Assembly: GCA_024345305.1 (NCBI GenBank)
Contig: BRON01000007.1
Location: 124,001 to 188,000 of the forward strand
DNA from: Mrakia gelida
Taxonomy: Eukaryota; Basidiomycota; Tremellomycetes; Cystofilobasidiales; Mrakiaceae
DNA: 64,000 nt
Direction of reading: 5' to 3'
The translations under genes and the position numbers were made by a program. Of the stretch, positions 57,783-64,000 are shown piece after piece. The notes under the pieces were generated by a model. That model worked only from the letters and a program-made list of their open reading frames with translations. It ran no database searches and was not told where the DNA came from. Position 1 is the first letter of the stretch. Each line of letters begins with the position of its first letter.

Positions 57783-58580
57783 TCAAACCAAGCCCCCCCA
57801 CCACCCACCTCTCCCCTCCCTCTCCAACCCCAGCCCCTTCCAACCCCCCTCCTCCTCCTTCCTCCCAACCTTCATCCAAACCTTCACCCTCACCCTCCCC
57901 TCCCCTCCCGACTCCCTCCCGTAAACCCTCGCCTCCTCCAGAGCCCTCTCCACCAAGCCCTTCGCGACGCCTCGAGCGCGGTGCTCAAGGAGGACTCCGA
58001 TGGTCTGGAAGACCAGCGTGGGTGGGGCAGGGACGGAAGAGAGGGTGTTGGGTGCTGAGGCGACGAGGGTGTAGATTAGGTAGGCGAGGGGGTCGGAAGC
58101 TTGGGTTTGAGTGGGGATGGAGGAGTTGAGCGTTTGCTGGAGGGGGAGAGGGAGGTGCGTGGAGGGGACGAGAGTGTCGGAGAGGACGAGGGGGTTTGTG
58201 TTGATGTTGGCGACGGAGGGGTTTGGGAACGCGAGGAGGATGTGCGAGTGAGGAGTGTGAAAGAGAGTTCCGAAGTGAGGTTTAGGGATAGGGTCGGTGG
58301 AGCCGTTGAGAGATTCCTATCGAACGAAGGAGGGAGAGAGTCAGCGTGGCGAAGAGGGGGAAGACAAGAGAAAAGACACGAGGAGCGACGACGCGAGACG
58401 ACTCACATGCAACTGGTAGACCTTCTCCAACTCGGAATACTTCCACTCTCTCATCTCCACACCTGCTCCAGTTGGAGTCCCAACCTCGGCTTCTTCGACG
58501 AGAGAGGAAGCTCCTTTGACGTCCTCCAAGCCGACGAGGGTGAGCGTGGGAGAGAAGACGGGTCGCATGGGAGATTGCAT
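57783..58580 (-). CDS. GNAT-like acetyltransferase domain protein
   Basis: Two exons. The ATG at 58580 gives MQSPMRPVFSPTLTLVGLED to VEMREWKYSELEKVYQLH, and an intron lies at 58406-58317. Exon 2 reads ESLNGSTDPIPKPHFGTLFH, PHSHILLAFPNPSVANINTN, LAYLIYTLVASAP and VFQTIGVLLEHRARGVAKGL VERALEEARVYG. The segment IGVLLEHRARGVAKGLVERA resembles GNAT motif A, where R-x-x-G-x-A/G binds the acetyl-CoA pyrophosphate. About 237 residues, with a Gly/Glu-rich tail after WMKVGRKEEEGG and stop TGA at 57785-57783. The assignment rests on this single motif and the order of strands, so it is tentative. No substrate can be named. Confidence 0.55.
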
Positions 58581-59132
58581 TGTTGTCGTGGTTTTGCTGG
58601 CGAGGCTGAGGAGTTGAAGGGGTGCTGGTGTTGGCGAAGAGACTAACTGGAGGTGATGGTTGATGGGAGAAGAGAGAGAGAGCTGCTGCTGGCCTTTTCA
58701 GCAGCGGACGAAGCGCGAGAAGGGGAGGCTGGCCTGAACCTCAACTCGTCGAACTCGAATCGAATCCCAATTTCGCGTCCGCTTTCTCGCGCCTCTTCCG
58801 CTTACTCGAAAGCGGACTGAACTCGAATAGGCTCCTTCTCACTCGGTCTATCCGTGATCCTCCGTCCGTCCACAAAGACACGCTCGATTCGATTCGATTC
58901 GATTCGACGCCGTCGTCGTGTCTCGTCTCGTTTCGTCCCAACCCAGCCAGCCTCTCCCTCCATCCATCTCCCTTTCGCAAGCGCGAGAACAATAACCGAA
59001 AAAAGGCTCACTCATCTCTATCCCAAAACCACACCAGCCTAAAAAGAAACCCGATCCAACCACCCGCCCAACGTATTTACTCCTTCGTCCTCCCTCCGTC
59101 TACGTCTCGTCCTCCTCCTGACATTGGAGGTT
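58581..59132 (-). other. Spacer with (ATTCG)n microsatellite
   Basis: Promoter of the GNAT-like gene and 3' UTR of the Rieske gene, both on the - strand. At about 58886-58905 the pentamer GATTC repeats four times. No gene. Confidence 0.45.
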
Positions 59133-60845
59133 TTAACCGACGGTGATGGTCTCCTCCTCGGCGTTGATCGAGTAGGCGGGGACCTCGAGGTTGAGCTGAG
59201 TGGAGAGAACGCGGAAGTGGGAGTGGAACGAGAGGAGGGAGCGAGGAATGGAGAGCGAGGGAGGGACAGGTCAGCGTTCGGGAATCGAGAGACCGCGTTG
59301 ATGAGAAGAGAAAAGAGGCAGGGAGAAGGGTACGAACAGGAGCGGGACCCTTTCGGATTCGACCTGTCAAAGGGAAAGAACGGAAAAGGGATAGAAGTTA
59401 GCGCTGAGAAGGAGGAACGAACGAGTCGGAGGGAGGGTTCGAGCGAGCGACGGAGGGAGGACTGGGCTGGACGAGAGGTGACGGAGGACGAACCAGAGAT
59501 ATCGTAGTGAGATCCGTGGCAAGGGCAGAACCATCCTCCGAAGTCACCAGACTCTCCGCTGTAGAAGGAAAGGACAAGGGGAGGAAGAGGAAGGGAGGAC
59601 GTGAGCTCGAGCAGAACGAATCGAGGGAAAAGGACACCAGCGCGAAAGGAGGACGAACATAGGGACACATCCGAGATGGGTGCAAACTCCGACCATGACG
59701 AGCCTGATAGGTGGGAAGGAGTAGATGAAGGTCGTCAGCTTGAGCCTACACCGAGCGAGATACACGAGGAAGGGAAGGAAGGAGAGCAAGAGGAAGGGAG
59801 GGAGGTGGGCTCACCACTCAGGCTGCTGGGTCCTCTCCGAATCCTCCTGAGGATCCCTGAGGTCCTTGACGTCGACGGTGTTGGCCTCGTCGATCTCCGC
59901 CTGGGTCCTGTGCCTGATGAAGACGGGCTTTCCTCGCCACTTGAGGACGACGTTCTTTCCCTCGGGGATGGAGGCCATGGAGACCTCAATCTTTGCCAGA
60001 GCCAAAACGTCGGCGGTAGCTGAGAGGGTTCCGATGAGATCGACGACGGTCGACTTGGCTCCAGCGGCGGTGAGGGTACCGATGGTTCCGATCATGAAGT
60101 AGGAGAGGTTTCGGTTGGTGGTGACGGAGGCAGTTCTGTATTTGCTGAAGTCGGGAGCCGCGACGGGCTCTCGAGGGAGGGCAGGGGAGGTGGAAAGGGA
60201 TCGTCGGGAGGGGAGGAAGGGGGAGGCTGTGGAGGAAAACGAAAACAGACGATATCAGTACGAGGTACATAGACGAGGTTGGGAGTGAGAAAAAGAGGTG
60301 AGGAGTTGTTGTTGAAGGGTGACGTAGGGATGGAAGGGGGAGGGAGGGAGGGTAAGGGAGGAGGAGGAAGAAAGGGAGCTCGTCCGGTTCGCTCCTTCCT
60401 TTCGTCCTCCAGAAAAGACGGTTCCCTATAGATCGGCGAGTTTTTGACACTCCCAGGCTCCTCTCCTTGAGCTCTCGTCGATAGAGAGCTCAACTCCGAG
60501 CTCGTAGAGCTACCATAGAAGGAAGGGAGCCTTGGAACGAGCTCATGCCCCTCCGTTCCGTGGGTCGGGTTCTTCCTCCTCGCTCTCGTGCTTGTGTGGT
60601 TCTTGTTCTGTTATGAACTCACCGTTCACGCTGGTCTTGGAAGCTCCTCGAGTGATAGCTGATCCCCAAGCTGTAGGAGATCCAACCCTGGACGAGGGAT
60701 CTGGGCCGTGACCGTGGGAATCGTGGGAGGGAGCGTGTCGAGCCGAGATGGCAGCAGTGAAGGGAGTCGTACCTCTGGAGGAAAGGGAGAGGGGGGCCGT
60801 AGAGGGAGCGTTGATGAACACCCGAGAAGTTCGAAGAGCGGTCAT
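59133..60845 (-). CDS. RIP1: Rieske iron-sulfur subunit of cytochrome bc1 complex
   Basis: Electron-transferring subunit of respiratory complex III in the mitochondrial inner membrane. The ATG at 60845 gives MTALRTSRVFINAPSTAPLS, an Arg/Ser-rich presequence. The mature N-terminus is near PDFSKYRTASVTTNRNLSYF, followed by one TM segment (FMIGTIGTLTAAGAKSTVVD LIGTL). Then MASIPEGKNVVLKWRGKPVF and IRHRTQAEIDEA. The 2Fe-2S ligands sit in CTHLGC and CPCHGSHYD; the two Cys/His boxes are in separate exons. The end is RIRKGPAPLNLEVPAYSINA EEETITVG and TAA at 59133. About six exons and 275 residues, slightly long for the family because of the presequence. All ligand residues are present. Divergently transcribed from the MAT2B-like gene 197 bp away. 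Confidence 0.95.
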
Positions 60846-61042
60846 CCTGGCGAGAGGAGGAGAGGACGGGAAGGGGAGGGGAAGAGGGGAAGGGGAGGGG
60901 AGGGGGAGGGAGGGAGAGTCGAGGTTGGAGGATAGGAAGGCGAAAACTCGAAGGGGAGAGAAGGAGAGAAGGCCAATCCCAGCAGGTCCTTCAACCAACT
61001 CCTACCTTTTATTCTCACAACCACTCCGGATCGCGTTCTCAG
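60846..61042. promoter_or_regulatory. Compact divergent promoter, RIP1 (-) / MAT2B-like (+)
   Basis: Only 197 bp separate the two ATGs, so both genes must share regulatory DNA. The half next to RIP1 is a G/A-rich tract (GGGGAGGGGAAGAGGGG type), a likely nucleosome-depleted element. No TATA box noted. Confidence 0.5.
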
Positions 61043-63004
61043 ATGAAGGGAATCATAACAGGAAAGTAGTCATATCCATTCCCAGCTCAAAAATCGCGAC
61101 GGAAGAGGTCAACTCTGACCCTGGACGCTGTCCTTCCCTTTGGATCGAGGTCAACAGGCGCTTCAGGTCTTCTAGGACGAGCAGTTCTAGAGGTCTTTAG
61201 CAACGAGAAGGATATAGATGGTGAGACAGTGCCTTTCGTATCCCTTCGGTACTCGAAGCAAGCTAATAGATATCTTTCATCGGCAACAGTCCAAGGGCTC
61301 GCTTTCACTCGCTCTTCCTCCTCGAAGCTCACCAAGCTCGACCTCTTGGATCATCAGGCCGTAGAAGCCTTCTTCAAGCGCGAGGGACCCCAATGTTTGT
61401 CCCTATAGCTTCTCATACCTCCATTCTCAACGCTGACTGCTTCGTTTTTTCTACAGTCGTCATCCATTGCGCGGCTGAACGAAGTCAGCCCACCCTCCTC
61501 CCTCCCCGTTCCATCTCCCTCCCTCGCCCCTCCCATCGCGTCGAAGCTCACCTTCCTCTTCTCCGACGCCTTTCATATCTTCGCAGGACCCGACGCCTCA
61601 GCTCAGGACCCCGAAAAAGCTCGCAAGATCAACGCTGACGTTCCTCGACACCTCGCTCAACTCGCGAAGAAGCTCAACTTCCGTCTCGTTTACATCTCGA
61701 CGGACTGTGAGCACTCTCTCGATCCTCTAGCTCCTTTTGTCATTCACTGACCTCCCATTGTATATCTTGACCTCTTCCAGACGTCTTCCCTGGAACAGCG
61801 TTCGTTCGCTCGTCCCTTCTCCTTCTCTGCATCCGGACCAAATCGCTCAGCTCAGCTCACTCGCTCGTCGGTTTCGCTTTTCTCTCCAACAGTCCACCGT
61901 ACGAAACGACATCGGAACCCGAGCCTCTACAGTTCTACGGAGTCACCAAGCGGGAAGGGGAGCTCGCTGTGCTGGATGAGGAGGACACAGGAGGGATGGG
62001 CGTCGTGCTGAGGGTGCCGCTGCTGTGAGTCGCGTTTCGTCTTCGTCCGTGCTCGGTTCTTAGGTCTGCCTTCTTCTCTGGAGCAAGACTCGCAACGAGT
62101 GATGTGCTGTGCTTCCGGCAATGCTGGACTCCAATCGTACACGATGTAGAGCAAGAGCTGACCTCTCTTCCCCTTCGTCGACGTCGCGTTCGTCCTTTGT
62201 TTGTCTTTCTCGCAGGTACGGACCAACCGAGTACAACACCGAAGGACCCGTCAATTTCCTTCTTGACGTCGTGATGGATCGTTTGTCTGGGAAGACTTAT
62301 CAGAGTTCGTTCAGCCCGTCCCTCCTTCTCTCTTCCTTCATCGCGTCGTCCCTCGCTTTGTTTTTCGTCCCGCTGACCGTCCTTTCTTCCTCTTCGCCTT
62401 CCCCCCTCACTCTCTCTCCTTCTTCCCCCTCCCACAGTGGACACCTACCAAACCCGCTACCCTACCAACGTCTACGACGTCGCTCAAACCCTCCTCCAAA
62501 TCGTTCATCGCTTCCCTCCTCCTCCCATCTCACCCTCGACGTCGACATCGCCGCAGAAGGGCCTGATACTGCACTTCTCTTCCCGGAGAGCGTTCACGAA
62601 GATGGATATCTGTCGTGTGATGGCGAGAGCGCTGGGGGGAAAGGGAGAGACGGACGAGGAGTTGGGGTTGGGACATCTGGTGGAGGATGGGAGTACGCCG
62701 GCGGTGGGGGTTGTGAGACCCAAGGTGAGTTTTCAGTCTTGTCTTTTCTGAGCTCTACCGACTGTGCTGGAAGGGACGGAGTGAGCGAGAGAAGAGTAAC
62801 CAAACGCGACGCGTCGAGATTCGACGAGCTCGAAAACGAAGCTGACTCGACTCCGTCGCTCGCTTCCCATCGCAGGACACCCAACTCTCCCTCGTCTCCC
62901 TGGAGGAGAACGGCATCGTCTGGAACGAGGAGAAGACCTTTGAGGAGTGGTGGACCGAGTATCTAGGACCAGGAGGAAAAGGACGACCCGCTCAACTCGA
63001 TTGA
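61043..63004 (+). CDS. MAT2B/RmlD-like NAD(P)-binding protein
   Basis: Extended short-chain dehydrogenase fold, closest to the regulatory beta subunit of methionine adenosyltransferase and to dTDP-4-dehydrorhamnose reductase. The proposed ATG at 61043 (MKGIITGK) is spliced to STGASGLLGRAVLEVFSNEK, the TGxxGxxG Rossmann motif. Then VIHCAAER|RPDASAQDPEKARKINAD, NFRLVYISTDYVFPGT, SPPYETTSEPEPLQFYGVTK REGELAVLDE (YxxxK pair), RVPLLYGPTEYNTEGPVNFL, LSGKTYQMDTYQTRYPTNVY, and SLVSLEENGIVWNEEKTFEE with stop TGA at 63002-63004. About nine exons. HCAAERRPD and the YGPTE block favour MAT2B over a true rhamnose reductase. If so, it would modulate S-adenosylmethionine synthesis. The 5' exon is the least certain part. 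Confidence 0.8.
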
Positions 63005-63824
63005 GCGCGAGTTCGTCCCTCAAACCCTCGCTCTCCGATTGACATGCTCCTTCCTCCCTCGTAGCCAAGACTTCTACCACCTCCTGCCACCAGGAATAGA
63101 AACCTCGCCTCAAAGGGAAGACGCGAAGGGGAGGGGAAGCTCGGACCTCCTCAGATGTTTCAGACGCGTCGAAGGGCGAGATAGAACAAAGGCGAAGCAG
63201 GGCGAAGATCCTTTTGTTCTCGAGACTTCGTTCTCGAAAAAGATCGAGCTGATTTGGAGGTTGACTCTCAACCACCACCAACGTCTCCAACTGACGAAGA
63301 GGAAAGGAAGGAAGGAAAAGCTAACGAGTGACAGCTCTGGAAGGAAGCACTTCCAGAGATGAGCTCGAGCTGAAACACGCGCGTCTTCGTCCGTTTCTTT
63401 TCTTTCGCGCTGGTGAGTCCTTGGTCTTTCTCCCTTCGAGCTCTTTCTGGCCATTCTCTAACCCACCTTTCCTCCTTCACCCTCGTACTCTCTTCAGTAA
63501 AATCTTCCTTCATCGGACAGCCTCTCTCCCTTCTCCTGGATACCAGGCGACGATGAGCAGGGCCGCCTGACTCCGAACCCCCCCTCTCTCAGGCGAGAAT
63601 TCACCTCTTTTCTTCCCTTCCCTCCAACCTGAACTCTCCCCCAAACCCTCAGCTTCACCTTCTTCCCTTCTCTCCCTTCTCCCTTTTACTTAAACCCTCA
63701 CCTACATCTCGCCGGTCGCAGACTCCTCACTTTCCTTCGTCCCTCTTCCTCCAAGCTTCGACAGCTCAAACCAAACCAAACCACCTCCCTTCACCCCCCT
63801 ACTCCACCCTAAATCCTTCCAACT
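63005..63824 (+). other. Spacer and pyrimidine-rich leader
   Basis: 3' UTR of the MAT2B-like gene, then the promoter of the last gene. From about 63560 to 63824 the + strand is almost purely C/T, the leader style seen before other ATGs in this window. ORFs crossing it are not supported. Confidence 0.4.
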
Positions 63825-63899
63825 ATGGCTACTTCTGCTTCCCTCCTTCTCTCGCTTCTCTCCCTCTCCCTTCTCTCGGCTCCTGCTACAGCTCAGAAG
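63825..63899 (+). CDS. Secreted protein, first exon only (runs past window end)
   Basis: The ATG at 63825 starts MATSASLLLSLLSLSLLSAP ATAQK, a textbook signal peptide with a Leu/Ser hydrophobic core and an Ala-x-Ala-like cleavage site (ATA-QK). The exon is 75 nt and ends at a GTGAGC donor at 63900. The intron continues with GGCTGACC at 63957, and the next exon lies beyond the window. Protein identity cannot be told. Confidence 0.7.
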
Positions 63900-64000
63900 G
63901 TGAGCTCGATCTCTTCGTTCGAGAGCGAGGGAGGGACTATGTGTTCGTTCGGGAGGGCTGACCTCTCTCCATCTCCCTTTCGCTTCCTTCCTTCCTCTTC

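Noticed and set aside
1..64000. CRISPR arrays, operons, Shine-Dalgarno sites and prophage features
   Set aside because: The window is eukaryotic (spliceosomal introns throughout); no array of regular direct repeats with spacers is present.
1..64000. tRNA and rRNA genes
   Set aside because: No stretch with both A-box and B-box (GGTTCGANNCC) in tRNA spacing was found by eye, and no rRNA signature was seen. A covariance search could still find one.

Overview
This window is nuclear DNA from a fungus, most likely a basidiomycete. The genes are broken into many short exons by introns of about 55-100 nt. These introns start GTGAGT/GTAAGT/GTTCGT, carry a CTGAC-type branch point (often GCTGAC) 15-45 nt before the acceptor, and are pyrimidine rich. 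Coding sequence strongly prefers C- and G-ending codons plus CGA (Arg) and GGA (Gly). A Pucciniomycotina (Microbotryomycetes-like) source would fit the intron style and the copia remnant, but that placement is inference.

Layout. 0-5.5 kb: an unresolved multi-exon + gene, then a well resolved gene of unknown function (3293-5519). 5.5-17.2 kb: a repeat-rich accessory island. It holds a tandem duplication, two copies each of three dispersed repeat families, a decayed Ty1/copia pol fragment, a probable multi-TM protein gene (- strand) and an unrecognised + gene. 17.2-34 kb: gene-dense. A + gene whose 3' end is paralogous to a - gene at 28.6-30.0 kb, dynactin p150 (-), ribosomal protein eL31 (-), a MYND zinc-finger protein (+), the second paralogue, and a fructosyl-amino-acid-oxidase-like flavoenzyme (-). 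34.3-45.3 kb: NADH-type glutamate synthase GLT1 (+) in about 49 exons. 46-55 kb: an NT-C2 domain protein (+), a PIF1-family helicase (-) and a Gln/Ser-rich protein (-). 55-64 kb: an unresolved + gene, a GNAT-like protein (-), the Rieske iron-sulfur protein of complex III (-), divergent from a MAT2B/RmlD-like NAD(P)-binding protein (+), and the first exon of a secreted protein cut by the window end.

Most genes are housekeeping and do not form a pathway: motor transport (dynactin), translation (eL31), respiration (Rieske), ammonia assimilation (GLT1) and DNA maintenance (PIF1). The amine-oxidising flavoenzyme next to GLT1 is the only neighbour pair with a conceivable metabolic link (nitrogen), and that is inference. 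The most unusual material is the 5.5-17 kb island, the inverted duplication of a C-terminal exon flanking about 10 kb of conserved genes, and several micro-exons (8, 14 and 23 nt). Exon boundaries were read by eye from splice motifs and reading frame; internal boundaries of multi-exon genes are not listed exhaustively.
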